Positions 27,569 through 35,258 of a stretch of 35,258 nucleotides of DNA are shown here, piece by piece. The position numbers were made by a program, and so were the translations under genes. Numbering within the stretch: position 1 is the stretch's first letter; the number at the start of each line of letters is the position of its first letter. The stretch is from positions 1 through 35,258 of the forward strand of contig SXOO01000003.1 of the NCBI GenBank assembly GCA_005776725.1, written 5' to 3'. The notes beneath the pieces are model-generated. The model worked only from the letters and a program-made list of their open reading frames with translations, was not told where the DNA came from and searched no databases. The stretch is from Pseudomonadota bacterium (GTDB lineage Bacteria > Myxococcota_A > UBA9042 > GCA-2863065).

Positions 27569-30216
27569 TACTCGAGCCCTCCGATGACCACGGTGAGACC
27601 CCCGCCCGTCTCGATGGTCTCGAGGCCGATGCGCAAGACGAGGTCCTCGGGCAAGCCCGGGACGATGGACGAGAGGGCGATCTCGGGCAGGGCGATCGGG
27701 CCCAGGTCGCCCAGAGCGCCCCCGATCAGCTGCGGGATGAGCACGCCCTTCACGAGGTCGACCAGGCCCTGGTCGTTGCCCGCGAAGAGGCCGTCGTTGG
27801 TGACGACCTCGAAGGTGAGCTGGTCGAGCCCGGCCAGCTCGAAGTCGATGCCGGAGCCCCCCTCCGGGAGAGAGACCACCGAGAGCACGAGGCCCACGTC
27901 TCCCTGCACCCAGAACGCCATGTGAGTGGGCGTGTCTCCGAGGAGGAACTCCGCGTCCACGAACAGATCGCCAATCTCCACCTGGGCGGCGCCATCGCAG
28001 CTGTTCACGACGGGGGCCAGGCGGGCGTCCACCTTGGCCACCAGGTCCTTCACGCCAAACCCGGCGAGGTCGACCGCGCCGCCGAGCGCGGCCTCGGTGA
28101 CGGTGAGGTTCAGCGACCCGCCGTCGAAGACCGCGAAGAAGAGCTGGTTCAGCACGTCATCGTGCAGCGCGATGAGCGCCTTGTCCTTGACGCTCGCGGG
28201 TAGCGGCTTGGTGGCGCCGCAACCTGTGTAGCGGGGGCTCCCGAGGTGGGCCCACGGGCGCTTCGACACCTCTGCGTACGCAGTGGCGTCCAGCTCCACC
28301 AGCACCTGACCCTCCGAGAACAGGATCTGGTTCACTACCGTCTCGAGGTGGACGGTGTTCGGCGTGTCGCTCCCCAGCACCGGGATTGGCAGCGCCTGGG
28401 TGAGGTTGAGGCTCTCGAAGAGCGTTCCGAAGATGCTCGAGACGAGGTCGCCGAAGAGCCCCTTGAAGATGTCGAGCACCACGTTGAAGAGGCCGTCGAC
28501 GATGTCCGTGACCACCGGGATGTCGACGTTGAAGGCCCCGTTGAACTCGATGTCGTCCACGGTAACGTCGAGGACGGCCTTGCCGTCCTCGGCCTTTGCC
28601 GAGACGTAGACCACCACCTTCATCGCATCCGCGCTGATGTTGAGCGGGCCCGTCCCATCGAGCCAGTCGCCCGGCTCTTTGCCCCAGTGGAAGGTGCAGA
28701 GCAGGCCGCCGGAGTTCGAGATCTCCAGCGCGAAGCCGGTGAGATCCATCTCCACGCGGACCTTGCCGTCGAGCACCGTGATGCGGACCTCCGCGTCTTC
28801 GATTTTGAAGGTGTCCAGGTGGTAGTCGCACCCGAGGAGCGAGGTGAGCGGGTCGGGTGCGAGGGCCTTCACGTCGAGGTTCACGAGGAGAATCTCGGCG
28901 ATGTCGGCGATGTCCTTCGGGCGCCCGTCCGTGGGCTCGAGCTTGTCGTCGAAGATCGCCTGCGTGAGGATCAACGCCGCCCCCTTCGGCACGCGGTCCT
29001 CCGGGCCGATCGGCTTCTCGAGGGCGAACCACTCGTCCGACCAGACCGCGGCGCGCCAGGTCTCTGCCACGTTCCCGGCCGCGTCACGCGCCTCGACGTG
29101 CAGCGTGTTGACCCCGAAGCCGAGCGGCACCGTCGCGTTGAAGGCGCCGTCCTCGGCCACCGCCACGGGATCGCCTCCGATCGTGAGCGCGACCTCGCCG
29201 CGGTCGTCCGTGACCTTGCCCGCAACCAGGATCTCCCCGACCCCGCCGTGAGTCGTGCCGCGGTCAGGCTGGTCCAGGACCAGTGCCGGGCGGGTCCCGT
29301 CCACGGCCAGAGGGCGGCTGGCGTCGAGCCCGAGGCGGGTCGCAGTGAGAACGTAGTCCCCGGTGCTCTTGGCGGTGACCACGTTTCCAGCGAGGTCGAG
29401 ACCCGAGGGCGTGGCCACGAGCTCGTCCGGCACCGCGCCCGCCTCGACGACGTTGTCGCCAGCGTCATAGAGCGTAACGGTGGCCACCACTTCGGCGCCG
29501 AGCCCGACCACGGCCTGATCGGGGTCGAGCATGAGCTCCGCGCGCACTGGGGCGCCGGCCACGACGACCCACGGGACGCTGACGGGCGTGAGGCCCTCGG
29601 CCGAGCAGGTCAGCGTGGTCTCGCCCACGGCCGATGGTGTGAGCCCCTCGGCGTCCGCGCTGGCGCCCGGCGACCCGACCGAGACCTCTACGTCTACCGC
29701 GTTGCCGAACGCGTCGCGTGCCACGCAGTCGATCGTGGCAGGAACGCCCACCACCCCGTCCGACGGCGGCGCCAGCTCGAGCGACGCGGCCTGCCCGGGC
29801 GAGACCCGCACGACCGCTGGCGAGCCGTCGACGATCTCGAGGAGCTGTGAGCGGCAGGCAACCGTGAGCTCCCCCGCGCGCGTGGGCACGAGCTCGGTGG
29901 CGCCGTTGATCGTCACGCCGTCGGCGGGCTCGACGACCAGCGCGAAGTCCGTGTGGCCCACCTGAACCGTGGTGCCCCGAAGGACCGCGCAGCTGACCGG
30001 CACGGTCTGCCCGGCCACGACGTCCGACACCGACACCACGGTCTCGACGCGCTGCGGGGTGAGCGTGACCTCGTCCAGGGTAGCGTCGTCTCCGCAGCCG
30101 GGCCCGAACAGGCAGGCGGCCCCAAGGAGCGTGGCCGTCCACGTGAGCCACTTCCCGGTGGTGGCGCGGTCGCGTAGCTGCGGGGTGAGTTTGGAGAGCG
30201 GTGCCGGTTGCGTCAT
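27568..30216 (-). CDS. Large lipoprotein with Ig-like repeats and lipid-binding-like C-terminal part, unknown function
   Basis: 882 residues from ATG 30216; the ATG at 30234 lies upstream of the likely -10 and is rejected. The N-terminal LTWTATLLGAACLFGPGCGDD is a lipoprotein signal, probably with Cys41 acylated. Residues about 50-390 contain four or five bacterial Ig-like (BIG) units (VSCAVLRGTTVQVG..., IDCVARDAFGNAVDVEV..., ATVTLYDAGDNVVEAG..., FNATVPLGFGVNTLHVEARDAAGN). The C-terminal half (DIPVVTDIVDGLFNVVLDIFKGLFGDLVSSIFG..., LNQLFFAVFDGGSLNLTV) alternates strands and amphipathic helices and recalls BPI/LBP-like tubular lipid-binding proteins, but I cannot confirm that. Probably outer-membrane or surface located. 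Confidence 0.82.
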   Translation of the reverse strand: MTQPAPLSKLTPQLRDRATTGKWLTWTATLLGAACLFGPGCGDDATLDEVTLTPQRVETVVSVSDVVAGQTVPVSCAVLRGTTVQVGHTDFALVVEPADGVTINGATELVPTRAGELTVACRSQLLEIVDGSPAVVRVSPGQAASLELAPPSDGVVGVPATIDCVARDAFGNAVDVEVSVGSPGASADAEGLTPSAVGETTLTCSAEGLTPVSVPWVVVAGAPVRAELMLDPDQAVVGLGAEVVATVTLYDAGDNVVEAGAVPDELVATPSGLDLAGNVVTAKSTGDYVLTATRLGLDASRPLAVDGTRPALVLDQPDRGTTHGGVGEILVAGKVTDDRGEVALTIGGDPVAVAEDGAFNATVPLGFGVNTLHVEARDAAGNVAETWRAAVWSDEWFALEKPIGPEDRVPKGAALILTQAIFDDKLEPTDGRPKDIADIAEILLVNLDVKALAPDPLTSLLGCDYHLDTFKIEDAEVRITVLDGKVRVEMDLTGFALEISNSGGLLCTFHWGKEPGDWLDGTGPLNISADAMKVVVYVSAKAEDGKAVLDVTVDDIEFNGAFNVDIPVVTDIVDGLFNVVLDIFKGLFGDLVSSIFGTLFESLNLTQALPIPVLGSDTPNTVHLETVVNQILFSEGQVLVELDATAYAEVSKRPWAHLGSPRYTGCGATKPLPASVKDKALIALHDDVLNQLFFAVFDGGSLNLTVTEAALGGAVDLAGFGVKDLVAKVDARLAPVVNSCDGAAQVEIGDLFVDAEFLLGDTPTHMAFWVQGDVGLVLSVVSLPEGGSGIDFELAGLDQLTFEVVTNDGLFAGNDQGLVDLVKGVLIPQLIGGALGDLGPIALPEIALSSIVPGLPEDLVLRIGLETIETGGGLTVVIGGLE

Positions 30217-30224
30217 AGCGGCTG

Positions 30225-30230
30225 AGGCTA
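30225..30230 (-). promoter_or_regulatory. -10 element of the large Ig-like lipoprotein gene
   Basis: TAGCCT on the minus strand, eight bases before ATG 30216; predicted leaderless. No strong -35. Confidence 0.5.
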
Positions 30231-30289
30231 CCATCGCCTCCGAGCGCGCGCAGGGCTTTCTTGTGGTGACCGAGACGCCCTGCGCCGGT

Positions 30290-30295
30290 TAGGCT
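30290..30295 (+). promoter_or_regulatory. -10 element of the zinc-ribbon/SUMF1 gene
   Basis: TAGGCT followed by seven bases and GTG 30303, the same hexamer and spacing as before the diguanylate cyclase gene. Predicted leaderless. Confidence 0.55.
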
Positions 30296-30302
30296 CGGCG
30301 CC

Positions 30303-31169
30303 GTGTATTGCGGCGCTTGCGGTCAGAACAACCCGTCCATCAACCGCTTCTGCGTGGAGTGCGGGTCGCGCCTCCACGGGGACGACCCGAGTATCCCCCT
30401 CGTCGACGGCACCGCGGCGCGGCTCTTGGGCCTCACGTCCTTGCCTGCGCCCACTATCGAGTGGCCGGATGACCTGCCGCGTGAGGTCAAGGGCAAGGAC
30501 GGGGCGCGGCTGCTCCTGGTGCCGGGCGGCTTCTTCTGGATGGGCGCGAAGAAGCAGAAGAAAGACGAGCGGCCCTATCGGCTCGTCTACATCGACAGCT
30601 ACTACATCGACGAGCGCCCCGTCACGGTCGACCTCTTCCGGCGCTTCCTCGCCGACGGGGGCCGTAAGGCGCCGCGCCACCTGCGGGAACTCCCGGGTGA
30701 GCTCCCCGCACACGGCGTGAGCTGGCACGACGCCCAGGCATACGCCACCTGGGCCCTACGGCGCCTCCCGACGGAAGCCGAGTGGGAGAAGGCCGCCCGC
30801 GGCGTAGACGGACGGCTCTACCCCTGGGGCGACGCCTCGCCCGAGGGGCGCGCCAACCTCGGTGAGGGCCCAACGCCGGTAGACGCTTTCCCCGACGGGC
30901 GGAGCCCTTACGGCGCCCTCGACATGGCCGGAAACGTCTGGGAGTGGTGCGAAGACCTGTACGACCAGGACTTCTACCCGCGCTCGTCGCCGCGGAACCC
31001 GCGTTGCGACGACGGCGACCCGCGGTATCGGGTGCTGCGCGGCGGGTCGTTCGGCTACTCCGCCTTCACCGCGCGGTGTGCGTATCGCGGCTGGAACCTG
31101 CCGGCCATGGCGGCTGAGTGTTACGGGTTCCGCTGCGCCGTGGAGGCCGCGCGCTTCCGGCGCGGCTAG
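30303..31169 (+). CDS. Zinc-ribbon protein with a SUMF1/FGE-fold domain lacking the catalytic cysteines
   Basis: 288 residues from GTG 30303. The N-terminus carries CGAC and CVEC (Cys3, 6, 17, 20), a zinc ribbon. Residues about 65-285 form a formylglycine-generating-enzyme/SUMF1 fold: VPGGFFWMG, RPVTVDLFRRFL, HGVSWHDAQAYATW, RLPTEAEWEKAARG, YPWGD, DMAGNVWEWCEDLY and RGGSFGYSAFTARCAYRG...YGFRCAV. True FGE needs two copper-binding cysteines shortly after RGGS; here those positions read Y and T, so sulfatase activation is unlikely. The fold also occurs in non-FGE proteins (PvdO, EgtB C-terminus, kinase-linked sensors). Cytosolic; convergent with the ceramidase-like gene. Confidence 0.87.
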   Translation: MYCGACGQNNPSINRFCVECGSRLHGDDPSIPLVDGTAARLLGLTSLPAPTIEWPDDLPREVKGKDGARLLLVPGGFFWMGAKKQKKDERPYRLVYIDSYYIDERPVTVDLFRRFLADGGRKAPRHLRELPGELPAHGVSWHDAQAYATWALRRLPTEAEWEKAARGVDGRLYPWGDASPEGRANLGEGPTPVDAFPDGRSPYGALDMAGNVWEWCEDLYDQDFYPRSSPRNPRCDDGDPRYRVLRGGSFGYSAFTARCAYRGWNLPAMAAECYGFRCAVEAARFRRG

Positions 31170-31214
31170 GGCGGTAGCGGCCCCACACACGCGGGAGACC
31201 GCTGCGCGTCGGGC

Positions 31215-33131
31215 CTAGTCGGTGAGGAGTACCTGCCAGGTGTCGTAGAGCATGGTGGCGAAGCGGTAGCTGACGGAGTTGGTCTCTTCGTAGTGGTCGC
31301 CGTCTTCGCCCGTGAGCTGGCTGACCAGGCGATTGAAGTCGGGCTCCGGGACGATGTAGCCGAGGTGGTCGTCGGCCATCCCCACGAGGAAGCGATACTT
31401 GCCGGTCATCTGCTCGACGGGGACGGGGGCATCGGCGCGCGCCTGCAGCGTATAGGGCGCGATGTGGTAGGCCTTGCAGTCGCAGTCGTCGACCTTCGTG
31501 CTGTTCACGCACTCGGCGTACGGCACCCCGTCGCAAGGCGCCGGGTGTTGCGGAAAGTACCGAGCGACGACGCCGTCTCGCACGCCGCGGCGCAGCACGT
31601 CGGTGGACTCGGCGCGGAAGTCCGGATCGTCCGGGAGGCCCCAGAACAGCTCGGGGAGCACCTCCCCGGGAGCCGTGAGGATGTCGACGGAGCCGAGACG
31701 CAGCCGCCACACCGTAGTGGGCACACAGCCGGGGTGGAGAGTGGTCCCGCTCCAGCCCGGGCACAACTTGGGATCCCGGGTGGCGATGCTGGGGTCCACG
31801 TCGAAGATCCCGAGCTGAAACAGGATCTGAAAGGCCCCGTTGTCGACCGGCACGTAGAGGGTGGCGCTCTTCATCCAGAACGGGTCGAGCGGAAGCGGCT
31901 CTCCAGCGTCCAAGGCATCGACCGCGGCATCGGCGAGGTGCACGGCGGCGCTCCGGGCGTAGTCGAAGCCTGCCTCCTCGGAGAACACCGGGCCCTCCTT
32001 ACCCTCGGTGTCTGGTGCCATGAGCCAGGTGTTGTCCTCAGCCACCATCGGGACGTGACCGCCCAGCGCAGACTGCATGCCGCCGAGGCACTCGGGGAGG
32101 AACACCGTGGTCCCGCCGCGTCGCGCCTCGAGCTCGGTGCGGAGGTAGTGAACGTAGTCGGCGCTGAGCTCGTTGTTGTCTTCGCCCACGAGCTCCGGGT
32201 GCCCCGAGTAGCTCAGCAGCCGGCCGATGGCGCCGCCACCCGGCTCGGTGGCCTCGATCACCGCCAGCTGGTCCGAGACGATCACAGGATCTCGCCCGTC
32301 GTTGATGAGGCCCTGCATCCTGCTCGTCGGGTTCGTGCCGCCGAACGCTTCTCCGTTGAACGCCTCGCTCCGGTCCCGGAGCCGTGTTGCGCCGACCCGG
32401 AACTGGGCAGGCTTCAGCGCCTTCGCCGCGGCGTCCACGGCCGCGACGATCGCGTCCGTGATCGACGCGTTGTACTCGGGGCGCGCGCCAGACCAGACGC
32501 CCTGGCCGCCGAGAGGGCTCCCCCAGAGTCCGCGGACATCCGGGCCCTGGTGCGTGTGCGAGGAGACCACGATGATGCGCTCGCGCTCCCAGCCCTTCTC
32601 CGCCAGGCGATCCTGCGCGCGCTGGATGCGGTCGCCAGCCAGCCCGATCACATCCACCGATACGAAGGCGAGGTAGTGGCTGTCGCGCGCGATCACCATG
32701 GCCCGAACCTCGATCGGGTCGTGCACCGAGTGCGCCGCGCGGAGCTCCCCGAAGCCCCCGATGAAGGCGGCGTCGAAGTCTTTGTCGCCGTCCTTGTCGT
32801 CGTAGGGCTCTGGGCACTTCTCGGTGCCCCCGGCCGGCTCGTGGCGGCAGCCATCGAACACGTGGTTCCCGTTGAGGTCGGTGAACGTCTCGAAGTCGGT
32901 GGGCGTGATGTCGATGACCGCCGTCCCGGCCGCCTCTCCCTCAAGGACAGGGAACGGCCGAGGCTCGATTGCTACCGTGTCGCTCTGGGCTTCGGGCACG
33001 TCCCCGCCAGCGGACGTGTCGCCCGTAGGAGTCTCCAGAGGGGTGTCGACCGAGGGCGTGCCCGGGGCGGGCTCGTCCGTCGAGCTAGTACAAGCGAGAC
33101 TTGCCAAGATCACTGCTGCGATGGGGCGCAT
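31215..33131 (-). CDS. Neutral ceramidase-like lipoprotein
   Basis: 638 residues from ATG 33131. MRPIAAVILASLAC is a lipoprotein signal (Cys14), followed by a Thr/Pro/Asp-rich tether to about residue 60. The body matches the neutral/alkaline ceramidase N-terminal domain: SSHTHQGPD with candidate zinc ligands H192/H194, LLSYSGHPELVG as a second histidine site, and FLPECLGGMQSALGG in the place of the catalytic-serine loop. Neutral ceramidases cleave the amide of ceramide in or outside the envelope. The family also contains proteins of unproven activity, and the total length (638) is near normal. An insertion DLNGNHVFDGC...DDKDGDKDFD is Asp-rich and may bind calcium. Confidence 0.82.
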   Translation of the reverse strand: MRPIAAVILASLACTSSTDEPAPGTPSVDTPLETPTGDTSAGGDVPEAQSDTVAIEPRPFPVLEGEAAGTAVIDITPTDFETFTDLNGNHVFDGCRHEPAGGTEKCPEPYDDKDGDKDFDAAFIGGFGELRAAHSVHDPIEVRAMVIARDSHYLAFVSVDVIGLAGDRIQRAQDRLAEKGWERERIIVVSSHTHQGPDVRGLWGSPLGGQGVWSGARPEYNASITDAIVAAVDAAAKALKPAQFRVGATRLRDRSEAFNGEAFGGTNPTSRMQGLINDGRDPVIVSDQLAVIEATEPGGGAIGRLLSYSGHPELVGEDNNELSADYVHYLRTELEARRGGTTVFLPECLGGMQSALGGHVPMVAEDNTWLMAPDTEGKEGPVFSEEAGFDYARSAAVHLADAAVDALDAGEPLPLDPFWMKSATLYVPVDNGAFQILFQLGIFDVDPSIATRDPKLCPGWSGTTLHPGCVPTTVWRLRLGSVDILTAPGEVLPELFWGLPDDPDFRAESTDVLRRGVRDGVVARYFPQHPAPCDGVPYAECVNSTKVDDCDCKAYHIAPYTLQARADAPVPVEQMTGKYRFLVGMADDHLGYIVPEPDFNRLVSQLTGEDGDHYEETNSVSYRFATMLYDTWQVLLTD

Positions 33132-33139
33132 GGGAGGCG

Positions 33140-33145
33140 AATCTA
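33140..33145 (-). promoter_or_regulatory. -10 element of the ceramidase-like gene
   Basis: TAGATT on the minus strand, eight bases before ATG 33131; predicted leaderless or nearly so. Confidence 0.45.
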
Positions 33146-33177
33146 GCGCGCCTCGCGCGAATCCGCGAGCGGTCTGC

Positions 33178-33207
33178 TTGACAAGGGAAGGACCGGGCGC
33201 CTAGAAA
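33178..33207 (+). promoter_or_regulatory. Promoter of the tRNA-Lys/tRNA-Glu operon
   Basis: Consensus -35 TTGACA (33178-33183), an 18-base spacer and TAGAAA (33202-33207). Start expected near 33214, about 60 bases before the first tRNA. The leader contains a GGTCGG/CCGACC stem (33234-33239/33253-33258). Confidence 0.7.
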
Positions 33208-33274
33208 CGCGGCCCGCGTACCCCGAACCACGGGGTCGGTGCTGCTCGCAGTCCGACCACGTGCCGGGATCGCT

Positions 33275-33347
33275 GGGCCGATAGCTCAGTTGGTAGAGCA
33301 ACGGACTTTTACTCCGTGGGTCGACGGTTCGAGTCCGTCTCGGCTCA
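33275..33347 (+). tRNA. tRNA-Lys (anticodon UUU)
   Basis: 73 bases. Acceptor GGGCCGA pairs with TCGGCTC (one G-T pair), discriminator A; D-arm TAGCTCAGTTGGTAGAGCA; anticodon stem ACGGA/TCCGT with loop CTTTTAC, anticodon 33308-33310; T-arm GACGG-TTCGAGT-CCGTC. CCA is not encoded. Seven bases separate it from the next tRNA. Confidence 0.95.
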
Positions 33348-33354
33348 TGACCGA

Positions 33355-33432
33355 GTCCCCATCGTCTAGTCCGGCCAAGGACGTGGGCCTTTCAAGCCTA
33401 AAACACGGGTTCGAATCCCGTTGGGGACGCCA
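33355..33432 (+). tRNA. tRNA-Glu (anticodon UUC)
   Basis: 75 bases plus encoded CCA (33430-33432). Acceptor GTCCCCA pairs with TGGGGAC, discriminator G; anticodon stem TGGGC/GCCTA with loop CTTTCAA, anticodon 33391-33393; T-arm ACGGG-TTCGAAT-CCCGT. Same operon as tRNA-Lys. Confidence 0.95.
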
Positions 33433-33443
33433 AGAGAAAAAAT

Positions 33444-33498
33444 CCACCACCTGCGCTCGCGGGCTGGTGGGCTAATAGACCGGGGGTGAGTGCCCCCG
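33444..33498 (+). terminator. Two stem-loops after the tRNA operon, possible terminator
   Basis: CCACCA (33444-33449) pairs with TGGTGG (33465-33470), and CGGGGG (33481-33486) pairs with CCCCCG (33493-33498) over TGAGTG. Neither is followed by a T-tract, so termination is plausible but not proven; the topA gene starts about 100 bases further on. Confidence 0.4.
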
Positions 33499-33596
33499 CG
33501 GCTGACACACGAGCTGCAGTCCGGCACGACGGTCAGAGAGCGCTCTCTAGTCCCCCCCGGGCGGCGGCTCCACCGTCGAGGAACCGGAACGCCCCC

Positions 33597-35258
33597 ATGC
33601 CCACGCTGGTCATCGTCGAGTCGCCCACAAAGGCACGCACGATTGGGAAGTTCCTCCCCAAAGGCTATCGGGTCGAGGCCTGCATGGGCCACGTCCGCGA
33701 CCTCCCCGGCTCGGCTGCCGAGATCCCCGAAGCGCTGAAGAAGGCGCCCTGGGCCAAGGAGCACGGAATCAACGTCGACGCGCGGTTCGAGCCGCTCTAC
33801 GTCGTGCCCCCGGCCAAGAAGAAGGTGGTCACCGAGCTGAAGGCAGCGCTCAAAGACGCCGACCAGCTCATCATCGCCACAGACGAAGACCGCGAGGGCG
33901 AGTCCATCGGCTGGCACCTCCTCGAGGTGTTGAAGCCCAAGGTCCCCGTCTCGCGCATGGTCTTCCACGAGATCACGAAGTCCGCGATCGAGGCGGCCAT
34001 CAAGTCTCCACGGCAGGTCGACGAGGCGCTCGTGCGAGCCCAGGAGACGCGCCGCATCCTCGACCGGCTCGTGGGCTATACCGTGTCGCCCGTGCTGTGG
34101 GTCAAGATCGCGCCCGGGCTCTCCGCGGGGCGCGTGCAGTCCGTGGCGGTGCGCGTCCTGGTCGAGCGCGAGCGCGAGCGCCGCGCCTTCCGCTCAGCCA
34201 CCTACTCCGAGATCTCGGCGAAGCTCCAGAAGGGTGACGCGCGCCCGTTCGAGAGCTGGCTGCTCCGCGTCGACGGACGCCGCATCGCGCAGTCCAAGGA
34301 CTTCGACGAGACCACGGGCAAGCTCAACGCCAAGGGCGATGTCCGCCTCCTGGACGAGGTGGGCGCGCGTGACCTGGTCGGCGCGCTTCAGGGCGCCACG
34401 TGGACCGTCGGCGAGGTGGAGCGCAAGGCGCGCAACGTCCGCCCGTACCCGCCGTTCACCACGTCCACGCTCCAACAAGAGGCCAACCGCAAGCTGGGGA
34501 TGAGCTCGGGCGAGACCATGCGCACCGCGCAGCGGCTCTACGAGCAGGGCTTCATCACCTACATGCGAACCGACTCGGTGCACCTCTCGAACGAGGCCAT
34601 CGAGGCGGCGCGCCGGCGGATCCTCGCGCTGTACGGGCAAGACTTCGTCGCGGAGACGCCGCGGCAATACACCACGAAGTCCAAGGGCGCGCAGGAGGCG
34701 CACGAGGCCATCCGACCCGCGGGCACGGAGATGGTCACCGCGGACGACACCGGCCTCACCGGGCGCGAGCGCGCCCTGTACGAGCTCATCTGGAAGCGCA
34801 CCATGGCGTCCCAGATGGCCGATACCCGAGGGCAGAGTACTACGCTCAAGCTGGCCAGCACGTCGTCCACGGGCCCCGCCGCGATGTTTCACGTCGCCGG
34901 ACGAACGATCGACTTTGCCGGCTTCGCCCGGGCCTACGTGGAGGGTTCCGATGATCCCGAAGGTGATCTCGCCACCAAGGAGTCGATCCTTCCGGCCGTG
35001 GCTGTAGGCGACCACATCGATTGCCACGGCCTCGAAGCCCACTCCCACGATACGCAGCCACGAGCCCGCTACACGGAGGCGTCGCTCACGAAAAAGCTCG
35101 AGCAGCTGGGCATCGGCCGCCCCAGCACCTACGCGTCGATCATCGACACGCTCCTCACCCGGGAGTATTGCCGCAAGCGGGGCACCGCTCTCGTGCCCAC
35201 CTGGACGGGATTCGCCATCACGCAACTCATGACCGAGGGCCTGCCGCACCTGGTCGAC
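33597..35258 (+). CDS. topA: DNA topoisomerase I, 5' part (runs off the window)
   Basis: 554 residues visible from ATG 33597; no stop before the window ends. Type IA topoisomerase that relaxes negative supercoils. The Toprim domain shows [13 protein letters not shown] (Glu8) and [14 protein letters not shown] with metal ligands D96, D98 and E100. [13 protein letters not shown] and [15 protein letters not shown] are typical of the family. The catalytic tyrosine is Y322 in FITYMRTDS, close to its place in E. coli. A GAGGAA lies about 12 bases upstream of the ATG. The C-terminal zinc-finger or basic tail is outside the window. Confidence 0.95.
   Translation, partial: MPTLVIVESPTKARTIGKFLPKGYRVEACMGHVRDLPGSAAEIPEALKKAPWAKEHGINVDARFEPLYVVPPAKKKVVTELKAALKDADQLIIATDEDREGESIGWHLLEVLKPKVPVSRMVFHEITKSAIEAAIKSPRQVDEALVRAQETRRILDRLVGYTVSPVLWVKIAPGLSAGRVQSVAVRVLVERERERRAFRSATYSEISAKLQKGDARPFESWLLRVDGRRIAQSKDFDETTGKLNAKGDVRLLDEVGARDLVGALQGATWTVGEVERKARNVRPYPPFTTSTLQQEANRKLGMSSGETMRTAQRLYEQGFITYMRTDSVHLSNEAIEAARRRILALYGQDFVAETPRQYTTKSKGAQEAHEAIRPAGTEMVTADDTGLTGRERALYELIWKRTMASQMADTRGQSTTLKLASTSSTGPAAMFHVAGRTIDFAGFARAYVEGSDDPEGDLATKESILPAVAVGDHIDCHGLEAHSHDTQPRARYTEASLTKKLEQLGIGRPSTYASIIDTLLTREYCRKRGTALVPTWTGFAITQLMTEGLPHLVD

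Noticed and set aside
28246..29850. 534-residue open frame on the plus strand
   Set aside because: Antisense to the Ig-like lipoprotein; no start signal and charged, low-complexity composition.
31293..33146. 617-residue open frame on the plus strand
   Set aside because: Antisense to the ceramidase-like gene, which carries a lipoprotein signal and zinc-site motifs.
1..35258. Insertion sequences, transposases, integrases or prophage genes
   Set aside because: None of the real open frames shows transposase or integrase motifs, and I saw no terminal inverted repeats or target duplications. The tRNA genes show no adjacent integrase or duplicated tRNA end.

Overview
The window is very GC-rich, densely coded DNA. 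It has many predicted lipoproteins, thrombospondin-type-3 and MopE-like repeats, a canonical sigma-54 promoter and a giant repeat-rich protein. Together these suggest a Myxococcota (deltaproteobacterial) chromosome; this is inference, because no rRNA or taxonomic marker other than partial topA is present.

Layout. 1-184: 3' end of an unknown gene (+). 263-12269 (-): a four-gene cluster read from 12269 downwards. It encodes an AAA+ ATPase of the kind that accompanies extracellular contractile injection systems (Afp15/Pvc15 type), a 2777-residue multidomain protein, a 309-residue unknown protein and a four-helix membrane protein. A consensus sigma-54 promoter precedes it. 12472-14646 (+): a membrane-anchored GAF/GGDEF diguanylate cyclase divergent from that cluster. 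14643-20216 (-): an 1857-residue lipoprotein with about 31 Ca-binding TSP3-type repeats flanked by MopE-type motifs. 20407-23258 (+): an exported L-isoaspartyl methyltransferase, then an overlapping SPFH/NAD-kinase-like pair. 23264-24673 (-): an unknown lipoprotein. 24988-25980 (+): D-Ala-D-Ala ligase. 26070-27262: divergent Rrf2 regulator and RIC/YtfE di-iron repair protein with duplicated operator-like palindromes between them. 27320-30216 (-): a large lipoprotein and a coupled small membrane protein. 30303-31169 (+): a zinc-ribbon/SUMF1-fold protein. 31215-33131 (-): a ceramidase-like lipoprotein. 33275-33432: tRNA-Lys and tRNA-Glu. 33597-end (+): topA, truncated by the window edge.

The most unusual locus is the sigma-54-driven ATPase plus giant protein. 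The giant carries an eCIS-cargo-like N-terminal motif, two different arrays of 36-residue repeats, a long coiled coil, tryptophan-rich amphipathic helices, a hydrophobic hairpin, a Thr/Pro repeat, an HExxH metallopeptidase-like domain, and a C-terminal two-Rossmann domain resembling flavin-dependent oxidoreductases. No sheath, tube or baseplate genes are visible, so this could be an orphan cargo/loader module or the edge of a larger system.

A second theme is transcription. Several genes have a TANNNT -10 element (often TAGNCT) ending only 7-8 bases before the start codon, which predicts leaderless mRNAs. The Rrf2/RIC promoters each carry one copy of the same spaced palindrome, a compact nitrosative-stress switch. 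Functional statements rest on motif reading only; no database search was possible.
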